Part shown: one piece after another, positions 52,966 to 63,376 of the stretch
Layout: each line of letters begins with the position of its first letter
Position numbering within the stretch: position 1 is the stretch's first letter
NCBI RefSeq assembly: GCF_900107435.1
Contig: NZ_FNPZ01000008.1
Coordinates: forward strand, 1 to 64,000
DNA from: Herbiconiux ginsengi
GTDB taxonomy: Bacteria > Actinomycetota > Actinomycetes > Actinomycetales > Microbacteriaceae
DNA: 64,000 nt
Direction of reading: 5' to 3'
Notes under the pieces: generated by a model
The model's input: the letters and a program-made list of their open reading frames with translations, nothing else
Told to the model about the DNA's origin: nothing
Database searches by the model: none
Program-made: the position numbers and the translations under genes

Positions 52966-53709
52966 ATGCCGATGCTCGATCTCGCCTCTGCAAGCTGGAC
53001 CGACGTGCGCGAGCACATCGCCGCGGGAAACACGATCGCCTTCCTCCCGTTCGGAGCCCTCGAACAGCACGGCCCGCACCTGCCGCTCTCGACCGACACC
53101 ATCCAGTGCGCCGGCATCGCGGCCCGGGTCGCCGAACACTTCTCGGGCTTGCTGCTGCCGCCGGTGCCCTACGGGGAGACCTGGGACAACGGCGGTTTCC
53201 CGGGCACGATCTCGCTCTCGGCGTCGACCGTCACCGCCATCTGCCTCGACATCGCCACCTCGGCGACCTCATTCGGGGTGACGACCTTGGTGATCGTCAA
53301 CGGCGACTACGGCAACCGGGCCCCGGTGCACGCCGCCGCACGTCAGCTGTCGATCGCCGGCTCCGACGCGATCGTGCTCGACTACCCGGGCCTCGTCGAG
53401 GTGGGCGATGCGATCAAGGAGAGCCCGTGGGCGGCACCCGGATTGTGTCATGCCGATGAGCTCGAGACGTCGATGGTGCTCGCTCTGAGGCCGGAGCTCG
53501 TGCATCCGGAGCGCTACGCCGCGGCCTACCCCGAGCTCCCCGCCGACTTCGGAAGGCGGCCGATCCGGTTCGACACGCTCTCGCCGAGCGGGGTGTTCGG
53601 CGACCCGCGGCCCTCATCCGCCCTGAAGGGCGAGGCGATCCTCTCCTTCGTCGTGGAGCGGTCGATCGCCGAGGTCGACGCCCATCTCGGTGCGATCGGA
53701 GCCCGGTAG
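52966..53709 (+). CDS. Creatininase-family amidohydrolase
   Basis: 247-aa metal-dependent amidase fold. FLPFGALEQHGPHLPLSTDT holds the Glu-His-Asp metal ligands (E-HG-H-D), GETWDNGGFPGTISLS, IVNGDYGNRAPV and HADELETSMVLAL (His/Glu ligands) complete the site. Members hydrolyse creatinine, formamidopyrimidines or mycofactocin precursor peptides. ATG 52966 is used; ATG 52972 has a better-spaced GAGGG and would remove two residues. No creatinase neighbour, so the substrate is open. Confidence 0.87.
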   Translation: MPMLDLASASWTDVREHIAAGNTIAFLPFGALEQHGPHLPLSTDTIQCAGIAARVAEHFSGLLLPPVPYGETWDNGGFPGTISLSASTVTAICLDIATSATSFGVTTLVIVNGDYGNRAPVHAAARQLSIAGSDAIVLDYPGLVEVGDAIKESPWAAPGLCHADELETSMVLALRPELVHPERYAAAYPELPADFGRRPIRFDTLSPSGVFGDPRPSSALKGEAILSFVVERSIAEVDAHLGAIGAR

Positions 53710-53724
53710 GGCCGGTTCCCGGCC
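53710..53724 (+). terminator. Short GC hairpin between convergent genes
   Basis: GGCCGG, a 3-base loop TTC, and CCGGCC directly follow the creatininase-like stop codon. It lies in the 59-nt convergent gap before the PPC gene end. Short stem, no T-run, so only a modest candidate. Confidence 0.4.
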
Positions 53725-53768
53725 GCGCCCCAGCGCGTGCGGGTGCGGGTGCAGGATGGTCGACGGCA

Positions 53769-54227
53769 TCAGGATGCGTCGAACGTGAGCGTCGCCAGAC
53801 CGCGTGCGCGGTCGTTCGGCCGGCGTGACAGCACGGGGGAGACGATCTCGGTGATGATCACCTCGGTCGGGTACTGGACCGTGCCGGCGAGCACGTGTCC
53901 TGCCGTGGCCCGGGCGGAGTCGCCCTTCGCGCCCACCGTCACGTGCAGGTGCACCAGAGGCCCTTCCGGTCCGCGCGCGACCGTGCCAGAACCGAGTCCC
54001 TCGCAGTTGCGCACGACGACGGATGTCTGCAGCGGTTCGTCTTCATCAGGCGGCGGATGCTCGGCGCCGATGACGGTGATCTCGGCGAAGGCTCCCAAGA
54101 ACACCGGAATGTAGGCGTTGTCGACTCCGAATCGTGCGCAGACGCCCGCCAATGAGTCGAGCACGTCGTCGCCGGGTTCGAGCACGGCGACGAACGTGCG
54201 GCCGACGACGACTTGGCTGGCGAACAT
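53769..54227 (-). CDS. PPC/DUF296-domain protein
   Basis: 152-aa protein of the plant-and-prokaryote-conserved domain. VVGRTFVAVLEPGDDVLDSL, NAYIPVFLGAFAEITVIGA and GPLVHLHVTVGAKGDSARATAGHV (in part) match the trimeric PPC fold, where the central HLH segment is conserved. Stand-alone bacterial members are of unknown role. Its ATG at 54225-54227 is 27 nt downstream of the nucleoside deaminase gene on the same strand, so the two form an operon. Confidence 0.88.
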   Translation of the reverse strand: MFASQVVVGRTFVAVLEPGDDVLDSLAGVCARFGVDNAYIPVFLGAFAEITVIGAEHPPPDEDEPLQTSVVVRNCEGLGSGTVARGPEGPLVHLHVTVGAKGDSARATAGHVLAGTVQYPTEVIITEIVSPVLSRRPNDRARGLATLTFDAS

Positions 54228-54254
54228 CCATCGATCCTCTCAGGCAGAAGCGCG

Positions 54255-54743
54255 TCAGTTCCAGAATCCGGCGTGCGCTTCGGCGGCTTCGTCTTCGAGA
54301 TGGGGCCCGGACACCGCGATGGCCCGCTGGCCGCGGGCGAACACCTCGCGACAGGGCAGGGAGAACGTCGGGTTGTCGGGGTGGTCGCCCGTGAGTTCGA
54401 GAAGGCGACGCTCGGACAGCGCATAGACGACGCGGTCGATGCCCGTCCAGTAGGCGGCGCCCGAGCACATCGCGCACGGTTCGGCGCTCGTGTACAGGGT
54501 GCTGCCGACCATACCGCCGGCCCCCAGGGCGCGGAACGCGGCGGCCACGGCGCGCAGCTCGGCGTGCTGCGTGGGATCACCGGACGGCGGTACGGAGTCG
54601 TTGCCGAACGACGCGACGACCGTTCCGCCGGCATCGACCACGATCGCCCCGAACGGGTGCTTGCCGTCGGCGCGAGAGCGCTCCGCGACGACGAGGCTTT
54701 CGCGCAGGAGCGCCTTGTCAGCGGGCAGCAGATTGTCGGGCAT
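54255..54743 (-). CDS. Nucleoside/guanine-type deaminase (CDA fold)
   Basis: 162-aa zinc deaminase. HAELRAVAAAF holds the zinc His and catalytic Glu, SAEPCAMCSGAAYW the two zinc Cys. The pattern HPFGAIVVDAGG and YALSERRLLELTG fits the guanine/tRNA-adenosine/cytosine deaminase group. ATG 54741-54743 has GGAG 6 nt upstream; the GTG at 54755 would overlap this site. With adenosine and adenine deaminases nearby a purine base or nucleoside is the likely substrate, guanine deaminase being one option. Confidence 0.88.
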   Translation of the reverse strand: MPDNLLPADKALLRESLVVAERSRADGKHPFGAIVVDAGGTVVASFGNDSVPPSGDPTQHAELRAVAAAFRALGAGGMVGSTLYTSAEPCAMCSGAAYWTGIDRVVYALSERRLLELTGDHPDNPTFSLPCREVFARGQRAIAVSGPHLEDEAAEAHAGFWN

Positions 54744-54801
54744 GGTTTTCTCCACATGTGTACAAGATCAGTTCCAATGGTTATGACGATTCCATGAAAC
54801 C

Positions 54802-54832
54802 CCGTAATTACGGCGTTTTGTTACGTCGACGT
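54802..54832. promoter_or_regulatory. Two phased palindromes before the purine operon
   Basis: CCGTAATTACGG (54802-54813) and ACGTCGACGT (54823-54832) are perfect palindromes whose centres are 20 bp apart, two helical turns. They lie in the 195-nt divergent gap between the deaminase and adenosine deaminase genes. They may be sites for the GntR/UTRA regulator at the end of this operon. Confidence 0.4.
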
Positions 54833-54938
54833 TACGGTCTCAAGACGTCTTTCGTGCAACCTGTCAACAAGCTTTGATTCGCGGTTAGCCTGCTGATCGC
54901 AGCGCTTCCGCGCACCGTGCGCTTCCGAAAGGCCCCGA

Positions 54939-56054
54939 ATGTCCGCTCCAGCCTCCGCAACCGCCGCCGTCCGTTTCGATGAGCAGGACATCCGGATGCT
55001 CCCGAAGGCCGAGGTGCACGTGCACCTCGAGGGCACGTTCGCGCTCGTCGACATCCTGCGGCTCGCGAAGGAGAACGGCGCTGCGCTCCCGGGGCCCGCC
55101 GCGACCATCTTCGACGTCAGCACCCACGACGCCTTCACCATGCCGGAGATCACCACCGGCGGAACCCGGCCCGGTGTCGGAGGGGCGGGATTGAGCGGCT
55201 TCCTCCGTTTCCTCGACTGGCAGTGCGGTCTGGTGCGCACGCGGGAACAGGCGGCCCGGATCGCCTACGCGTTCGCCGCGCGGCAGACGGCTTCAGGCGT
55301 CCGCTACTCCGACGTCATCGTGAATCCGACCCACTGGAATGCCTGGCACGGTCGCGAGATCGAGCTGATGGAGGCGCTCGCCGCGGGCCTGGACGAAGCC
55401 GAGGAGGACGGCCTCTGCGTCGCGAACATCGCCTATTCGCTGCTGCGGTCGCAGTCGGCGGGGGAGGCGGAACACGCCGTCGCGACGCTCGCGGATCGGC
55501 GCCCGAGCCGCGTCGTCGCCCTCAGCGTCGACGGCGATGAGAAGTCGAGCGGTCGCACCGGAGAGAAGTTCCGCAGCGCATTTCGCGCCGCCGAGTCCGC
55601 GGGCTTCCGCCGCACCGTGCACGCCGGCGAATCGAGTGGACCGGAAGGAGTGTGGGATGCGCTCGACCACCTCCACGCCGATCGGATCGACCACGGAGTG
55701 CGCTCCATCGAAGACGACGTGCTTGTCCGACGGCTCGTCGACGAGTCGATTCCGCTCGGAGTCTGCCCGCGTTCGAACGTCACGCTCGGGCTCTATGCCG
55801 ACTGGGCGTCGCATCCGCTGCCCCGGCTGGTCGACGCCGGGGTGCGAGTCACGCTCAACACCGACGACCCGGCGCCGCTGGCCTGCAGTCTCGACGAGGA
55901 CTGGGCGGTCGCCGCAGCCACCTATGGCTTCGACCGCGCCGACCTGGTGCGATTCGCCGCCGAGTCGATCCGGGCGTCGTTCGCCGATGACGACCTCAAG
56001 CGCGATCTTCTCGCCGAGTTGGCCGGTGTCGCCGATCCGGGGGCGCCCTCATGA
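54939..56054 (+). CDS. add: Adenosine deaminase
   Basis: 371-aa zinc enzyme converting adenosine to inosine. Motifs in order: LPKAEVHVHLEGT (zinc HxH), RRTVHAGESSGPEGVWDAL (zinc His and catalytic Glu), ADRIDHGVRS (His), VCPRSNVTLG and VTLNTDDPA (zinc Asp). Length is normal for the family, with an N-terminal extension of about 18 residues. ATG 54939 has GAAAGG upstream. First gene of the plus-strand purine locus. Confidence 0.93.
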   Translation: MSAPASATAAVRFDEQDIRMLPKAEVHVHLEGTFALVDILRLAKENGAALPGPAATIFDVSTHDAFTMPEITTGGTRPGVGGAGLSGFLRFLDWQCGLVRTREQAARIAYAFAARQTASGVRYSDVIVNPTHWNAWHGREIELMEALAAGLDEAEEDGLCVANIAYSLLRSQSAGEAEHAVATLADRRPSRVVALSVDGDEKSSGRTGEKFRSAFRAAESAGFRRTVHAGESSGPEGVWDALDHLHADRIDHGVRSIEDDVLVRRLVDESIPLGVCPRSNVTLGLYADWASHPLPRLVDAGVRVTLNTDDPAPLACSLDEDWAVAAATYGFDRADLVRFAAESIRASFADDDLKRDLLAELAGVADPGAPS

Positions 56055-56725
56055 GCCCCCGTACGACCGAGCGGCCGCGGTGGCTCGTCGCGAGCGCCCT
56101 CGGCCTCGCGGCTTTCGCGGCGGCGATCGTGGTGGTGGGCGTCGTCGGCGGGGCGGCAGCATCGCAGGTGGAATCGCCGATCGCCGACGGCTCCGAGATC
56201 GCACTCGCTCCGATCGTCGCTGCGTGGCCTGACGGCTACTCGGTGACCGGCACGAAGTCCGAACCGCTCTACGTCGAGCACATCACCTCGACCCGCGACG
56301 GGAACCGCTTCTCCCTCGTCATCGACGTCGTCGCGCAGGGCGACAGCCCGCTGGGCGTGCAGCACTCCGAGGTGCGGCTGCAGCCCGACGGGGCGGTGCG
56401 CTGGACCGGCGGATGCACGAAGACAGCCGCCGAGTGCCTCGACGACCCCGGTCTCCGCGGCTTCCTGTCGCAAGCGGCGGTGCTCGGAGCGATTCGGCGC
56501 GGCGTGCTCTCGGCCGATGCCACCGGCACCGCGCGAACGCTGCACGGCCATCCGGTCGTGTGCGTCTCGGATGCGGCGCTGCATCCGGATGCTCCGCCCG
56601 TGGTCGACGGCCTCGACCCCTGCTTCTCGATCTCGACGGGTGCCCTCCTCGGGCACTGGTCGACCCCCAGTGCGGCCTTCGTCGGCCCGACCCTCGCCGA
56701 GGGTCTGGTCGACGAGCCGCGCTGA
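56051..56725 (+). CDS. Membrane-anchored extracytoplasmic protein, unknown
   Basis: 224-aa product with a single N-terminal membrane segment (about residues 11-35, ALGLAAFAAAIVVVGVVGG) and an outside domain with Cys at GGCTKTAAECLDD and further Cys at VVCVS and DPCFS, which could form two disulfides. No family recognised. It begins on an ATGA overlap with adenosine deaminase and precedes the nucleoside receptor by 55 nt, so it may belong to nucleoside uptake or cell-surface processing. Confidence 0.7.
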   Translation: MSPRTTERPRWLVASALGLAAFAAAIVVVGVVGGAAASQVESPIADGSEIALAPIVAAWPDGYSVTGTKSEPLYVEHITSTRDGNRFSLVIDVVAQGDSPLGVQHSEVRLQPDGAVRWTGGCTKTAAECLDDPGLRGFLSQAAVLGAIRRGVLSADATGTARTLHGHPVVCVSDAALHPDAPPVVDGLDPCFSISTGALLGHWSTPSAAFVGPTLAEGLVDEPR

Positions 56726-56780
56726 TCTCCCCACCGCACCATCCCAGCACCCGTCCCGCACCACTCCCGAAAGGAACATC

Positions 56781-57802
56781 ATGAAGAGAATCGGAACCGT
56801 CCTCACGGCAGCCGTCGTCACCACGGTCGCCGCGATCGGCCTCGCCGGCTGCAGCACCGGGTCGTCGGCGTCGAGCGACAGCACGGCACCGGCGGTCGAC
56901 AAGGTCATCAAAGTCGGCGCCCTGACCCCGGGGAACACCAACGACGGCGCCTTCAACCAAGCGCTGGCCGATGCCCTGGAGAAGCTCAAAGACGAAGGGC
57001 TCATCGACTACGAGCTGCGCGACCAGATGTCCGACCCTGCCGAGAGCGAGCCGGTGATCGCCGACTTCGCCAGCCAGGGCTACGACCTCATCATCGGGCA
57101 CGGTATCGAGCTCGGCGACGCGGTGTTCTCGGTCGCCGGCGACTTCCCCGACGTGCACTTCACCGCATCCGGTGGGCCCGACATCCTCGAGAAGTACACC
57201 GACAACGTCGAGACGTGGACCTACGACACCCCTCAGGTCGGCTACCTCTCCGGCTACATCGCCGGAGTGACCGGCGCGTCGCCGATCGGCCGGGTCGAGA
57301 GCATGGAACTCGACTTCGTCAAGGCGACCGACTCGTTCTTCCAGCAGGGGGTCACCGCCGCGAACCCCTCGGCGGAACTCCTCCCGGTCGTCTACGCGGG
57401 CAGCTTCGACGACGCTCAGGCAGCTGCGGCCGCCACCACCGGACTCGTCGGCCAGGGCGCGAAACTCGTCTACACGACCGGAGACGGCATCGCCACCGGT
57501 GTCGGGTCTGCCGCCGCCGAAGCCGGTGTGCTGAGCGTCGGGGTCTCGTCCGCCGCCGGAGAGGCGGCGCTCGCGAACAACGTCTCCACCGTCGATCTCG
57601 ACATGTACCCGATCATCAAGGCCTGGGTCGAGGAGGTCGCCGCTGGTGACTTCGGCGGCAAGGGCGTCACCTCGACCCTCCAGAACGGCGGGATCGTCTA
57701 CTCGCCGATCAACGACGTCGACGGCGCGGTGCCGGCGGATGCCGCCGCCAAGGTCGACGACGTGATCGCCGGCATCACCGACGGATCCGTCACGATCGGC
57801 TG

Positions 57803-57803
<1 letters not shown>
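56781..57803 (+). CDS. Nucleoside ABC importer substrate-binding lipoprotein (BMP family)
   Basis: 340-aa receptor of the BmpA/PnrA family that binds purine nucleosides. Signal peptide with lipobox LAGC; IKVGALTPGNTNDGAFNQAL, FASQGYDLIIGHGIELGDAV and the later SVGVSSAAGEAALANN and DLDMYPIIKAWVEEV fit. ATG 56781 has AAAGGA upstream; the longer open frame upstream is a shadow of the previous gene. Followed on a one-base overlap region by its ATPase. Confidence 0.9.
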
Positions 57804-59373
<1,570 letters not shown>

Positions 59374-59377
<4 letters not shown>

Positions 59378-61251
59378 CCGACAAGACCGATCTCTACCCG
59401 ACGGTCGCCGAGCTCGGGCGTCTGCGCGCCGTCGCGGCCGGCCGGGAGAAGCCCGATCTGATCGTGCGCGGCGGTCTCGTGCAGTCCCCGGGCACCGAGG
59501 AGTGGCTCGAGCGCGACGTGCTCGTCGCCGGCCGTCACATCGCCGCTCTCACTCCGTGGGGGCACGTCGCAGCGACGCCCGGAACCGGTGGCATCGTGAT
59601 CTACGGCGCCGAAGCCGACGACGCCCACGGCCACGCGATCGAGGAGATCGACGCATCCGGATGCCACGTCGTGCCGACCTTCATCGACGCGCACCTCCAC
59701 ATCGAATACACGAACCTCACGCCCGGAGAACTCGGCCGTCTGAGCGTCGCCCGGGGCACGGGAACCGTGCTGACCGATCCGAACGGCGCCGCGAACGTGT
59801 GGGGCGCACGCGGGATGGACGCGCTGCTGTCGACCACGACGCCGCTGCACATCTTCCAGCAGGTCTCGCCGAAGACACCTGGCTCGCCGCACCTCGAGCG
59901 CGGCGGTGCCGTCATTCCCGAGGAGGTCGTGCGCGGCCGGCTCTGGCACGACGTCACCACCAACCTCGGTGAGGGGAACCCCTTCGACTACGGCTCGGAA
60001 TCGACCGGCAGATTCCGGGAGGCGCTGGTCGCCGGCCGCCGCATCACCGGCCACACGGCCGCCCAGACGAACGAGTCGCTCTGGGGTTACCTCGCTGCCG
60101 GCGTCGGCGACGACCACAACTCGGCCACCATCGACGAGGTGCTCGAGCGGGTGCGCCTCGGCGCGATGATCACCGTGATGGGCGCGTCGCTCACCGACAA
60201 CACGGTGCCGATCTTCTCCGACCTGGAGAAGGTCGCTCCCGCGCTCCGCAGCCTCTGCTTCTGCGCCGACGACAAGCACGCGCTCGACCTCAGCACCGAG
60301 GGGCACATCGACCATCACGTGCGGCAGGCGATCCGCTTCGGCGTCGATCCACAACTCGCCTACCGGATGGCCACGACGCAGCCGGCCTCCTATTACCGGC
60401 TGGATCAGATCCTCGGCCTGATCGCTCCGTCGAGGCTCGCCGACCTGCAGATCATTCCCGACCTCGCCGAGGTGCGGCCATCCGTGGTCATCGTCGGAGG
60501 CCGCGTGGTGGCTCGCGACGGCGAGGCCCTGTTCGCGAACACCGACGAGCTGCCCGACTGGATGTCCGACACCGTGCGACTGCCCGAGACCCTCGACCCG
60601 GCGATGTTCGAGGTGCGCGCCGCGGGTACCGACGGGGCCGAGAGCGGCCGGGTGCGTGTGCGGGCGATGGAGCTGTACAAGGGCTACTTCAAACAGGCCT
60701 TCGAGGCCGAGCTCGATGTGGTCGACGGGCTCGTGCAGGGCGACACGACGGCGGACGTGCTGAAGATCGCCATCGTCGATCGGCACCACGGCGACGGCCT
60801 GACCGGTATCGCCTTCGTGAAGGGCTTCGGACTCTCCCGCGGCGCCATCGCGATCACGATGAACTGCCCCAACATGAACATCGCCGTGGTCGGCGTCGAC
60901 GACGCCGAGATGGTGCACGCCGTCGAGGAGCTGCGGTCGATGCAGGGCGGTTTCGTGACGGTCGCGGGCGGGGAAGTGCTCGGCCGGGTCCCCCTGCCGG
61001 TGGGCGGCATGATGAGCGCCGCGCCGTTCGAGGAGACGGCGGATGCGCTCCGTCGCGGTCACGAGGCCACGCACGCTCTGGGCTGCCCGATTCCGTCGCC
61101 GTACATCATCCTGTCGTTCGTCGGGCTCTATGTCGTTCCCGATCTCGGCGTCACCGAACTCGGCCTCATCGACGCCACGACGCAGTCGTTCGTCGACGTG
61201 CTGCTGCCCGGCCCCGTCGACCGCTGCGGACACGACGAGGAGCGCTCGTGA
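59374..61251 (+). CDS. ade: Adenine deaminase
   Basis: 625-aa amidohydrolase converting adenine to hypoxanthine and ammonia. VVPTFIDAHLHIEYTNL gives the metal HxH, GRRITGHTAAQTNESLWGYL a metal His, LCFCADDKHALDL the Asp region, and the C-terminal family domain reads KIAIVDRHHGDGLTGIAFVKG and GGFVTVAGGEVL. It overlaps the ATPase before it and the permease after it by four bases, so it is made together with the importer, an uncommon position for a cytosolic enzyme. Confidence 0.93.
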
Positions 61252-62423
61252 AAGCGATCGACCGCCGCCGCTGGGTGCTCACCGGGTCGGTCGTGGTGGC
61301 CGTGCTGGTGGTGGCGGGCGCGCTCATCCTGTTCGCCGGAGCCGATCCGTTCGTGGGCGTCCAGGGGCTCGTGCAGGGCGTGTCGAGCTCGCCCTATCGG
61401 GTGGGGGAGGTGCTCGTGGGTGCGGTGCCGATCGGCATCGTCGCACTCACCTTGATCCCCGCACTCCGCGCCGGCATCTTCTCCGTCGGAGCCGAAGGCC
61501 AGATCGTCGTGGGCGCCATCGCCGCATCGGGGTCGATCTTCGCGGTCGATCAGGTGCTCGGCGGTGCCGCGCCGAGCATCCTGCTCTGGATGGCCGGCAT
61601 CGTCGGAGGGTCGGCCGGAGGCGCCGTGATGGCACTGATCCCGGCCTTCCTCGCCGTGCGCTGGCGCGTGAACGAGATCCTCAGCACCCTGCTGCTCAAC
61701 TATCTGGCCGCCGGATTCCTCGGCTGGACCCTGCGCACCTGGCTCGCGAGCCCCGAAGAGACGGCGACACCGCAGAGCGCCCGGCTGCCGGAGGCGGCCG
61801 CGCTCCCCGCGCTCCTGCCCGGCACGAGGGCCCACTGGGGGATTCTGCTGGTCGTCGTCGTCGCCGTCGCCTTCCTCCTCTGGCGCCGTTCGGCGGCGAG
61901 CACCCGGCTGACCGTCTTCGCGAGCCGGCCCAAGCTCGCCCTGCGGCTCGGCGCGACGCGTTCCCGCACCGTCTACTCGACCATGCTCGTCTCCGGGGTC
62001 GGCGCCGGGGTGGTGGGCTGGATCCAGGTCGCCGGCGTGAACGACCGCCTCCTCAACTCCGTGTCGGGAGGTGTCGGCTTCTCGGGACTCGCGGTCGCGT
62101 TGCTCGGTGGACTCGCTCCCGTCGGCATCGTGCTCGCGGCACTTTTCTTCTCGGCGCTCACCGCCGGCGCAGTCGGAATGCAGTCCGCCACCGGCACCGT
62201 TCCCGCGTCGATCGCGGAGGTCATCAAGGGAGTGCTTCTGCTCGGCGTCGCGTGCATCGCGGCGTATCAGCGCCATCCGGCGACCGTGCTCGCCCCGGCC
62301 GGCACCACGTCTGCCGCCGACGAACCGGCGCTGTCTGCCGCTCTGCCTGCTGGATCAGGGCCGGAGCCGGAGACCGTCGTCGGCACGCTCGCCGAGGCCG
62401 AACACCGAGGAGGTCTCCGATGA
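61248..62423 (+). CDS. Nucleoside ABC importer permease (YufP-like)
   Basis: 391-aa permease with 8-10 membrane segments. ALIPALRAGIFSVGAEGQIVVGAIAASG (in part) and RWRVNEILSTLLLNYLAAGFL are family signatures, AGVNDRLLNSVSGGVGFSGLAVALLGG the later loop. It has a long soluble tail of about 40 residues after the last helix (TTSAADEPALSAALPAGSGP). Partner of the next permease, joined by an ATGA overlap. Confidence 0.92.
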   Translation: MKAIDRRRWVLTGSVVVAVLVVAGALILFAGADPFVGVQGLVQGVSSSPYRVGEVLVGAVPIGIVALTLIPALRAGIFSVGAEGQIVVGAIAASGSIFAVDQVLGGAAPSILLWMAGIVGGSAGGAVMALIPAFLAVRWRVNEILSTLLLNYLAAGFLGWTLRTWLASPEETATPQSARLPEAAALPALLPGTRAHWGILLVVVVAVAFLLWRRSAASTRLTVFASRPKLALRLGATRSRTVYSTMLVSGVGAGVVGWIQVAGVNDRLLNSVSGGVGFSGLAVALLGGLAPVGIVLAALFFSALTAGAVGMQSATGTVPASIAEVIKGVLLLGVACIAAYQRHPATVLAPAGTTSAADEPALSAALPAGSGPEPETVVGTLAEAEHRGGLR

Positions 62424-63376
62424 GCGTCGAACTCTGGGTCGCGATCATCGCCGGCACCCTCGTGCTCGCCACGCCGCTGGTGTTCGCGGGCATCGGCGAG
62501 GGCTTCGTCGAGCGGGCCGGCCGGATCAACCTCGGCATCGAGGGCATGATGATCATGGGCGCCTTCGTGGGTGTCTGGGCCGGCAGCCTGGGCGGCCCGC
62601 TCATCGGTCTCGTCGCCGGAACAGCGGTCGGGCTGCTGATGGCGGCGGGGATGAATCTCGTCGTCTACCGGTTGCACGCCAACGAGATCGTCGTGGGCCT
62701 CGGGGTGACGATGCTCGGTCTGGGGCTCAGCACCTATTTCTACCAACTCTGGATTCCCAGCGGCGAGACCAACGTCACCGTGCAGACGGTGCCCCGCTCG
62801 GGGTTCGGGCCGCTCGCCGACATCCCGATCGTCGGACCGATCCTGTTCGGCCAGAGCCCGCTGGTCTATCTCGCCGGGGTGCTGCTCGTCGCGGCCTGGG
62901 CGGTCTCGCGGTTCACCCGGTTCGGTCTCGCGGTGCAGGCCGTCGGAACCGACCCGGCGTCAGCCGCTCTGCGCGGCGTTCGCGTGCAGAAGACCGGCGC
63001 ATCCGCCTTGCTGATCGGCGGGGCCCTCGCGGGTCTGGGCGGCGCCGTCATCACCGTGGGCACGATCGGGTCGTTCACTCCCGACATCACGGCCGGCCGC
63101 GGCTACATCGTGCTGGCCATCGTGATCATGGGGCGCAGTCGCCCGGTCGGCATCGCCCTCGGCGCGCTGTTGTTCGCCTTCTTGCAGAGCTTCGCCCTCT
63201 TGTCTCAATCGACCGCGCTGACGTTGCCGAGCGAGGTCTATCAGTCGATTCCCTATCTGGTCACCCTCGCGGTGCTCGTGATCACGTCGCGCAGCCAGTT
63301 GCGGCGTCTCTACCGCACCACCCGCGCGACTCGCGCGATCCGCCCGGCCGTTGAGACCAAGGGGGAGGCGACATGA
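62420..63376 (+). CDS. Nucleoside ABC importer permease (YufQ-like)
   Basis: 318-aa permease. ERAGRINLGIEGMMIMGAFVG and HANEIVVGLGVTMLGLGLSTYFY are hallmarks, VGTDPASAALRGVRVQKTGA the coupling loop. ATG 62420 is chosen since it overlaps the stop of the previous gene; the longer frame upstream is the shadow of that gene. It overlaps the GntR start by four bases. Confidence 0.92.
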   Translation: MSVELWVAIIAGTLVLATPLVFAGIGEGFVERAGRINLGIEGMMIMGAFVGVWAGSLGGPLIGLVAGTAVGLLMAAGMNLVVYRLHANEIVVGLGVTMLGLGLSTYFYQLWIPSGETNVTVQTVPRSGFGPLADIPIVGPILFGQSPLVYLAGVLLVAAWAVSRFTRFGLAVQAVGTDPASAALRGVRVQKTGASALLIGGALAGLGGAVITVGTIGSFTPDITAGRGYIVLAIVIMGRSRPVGIALGALLFAFLQSFALLSQSTALTLPSEVYQSIPYLVTLAVLVITSRSQLRRLYRTTRATRAIRPAVETKGEAT

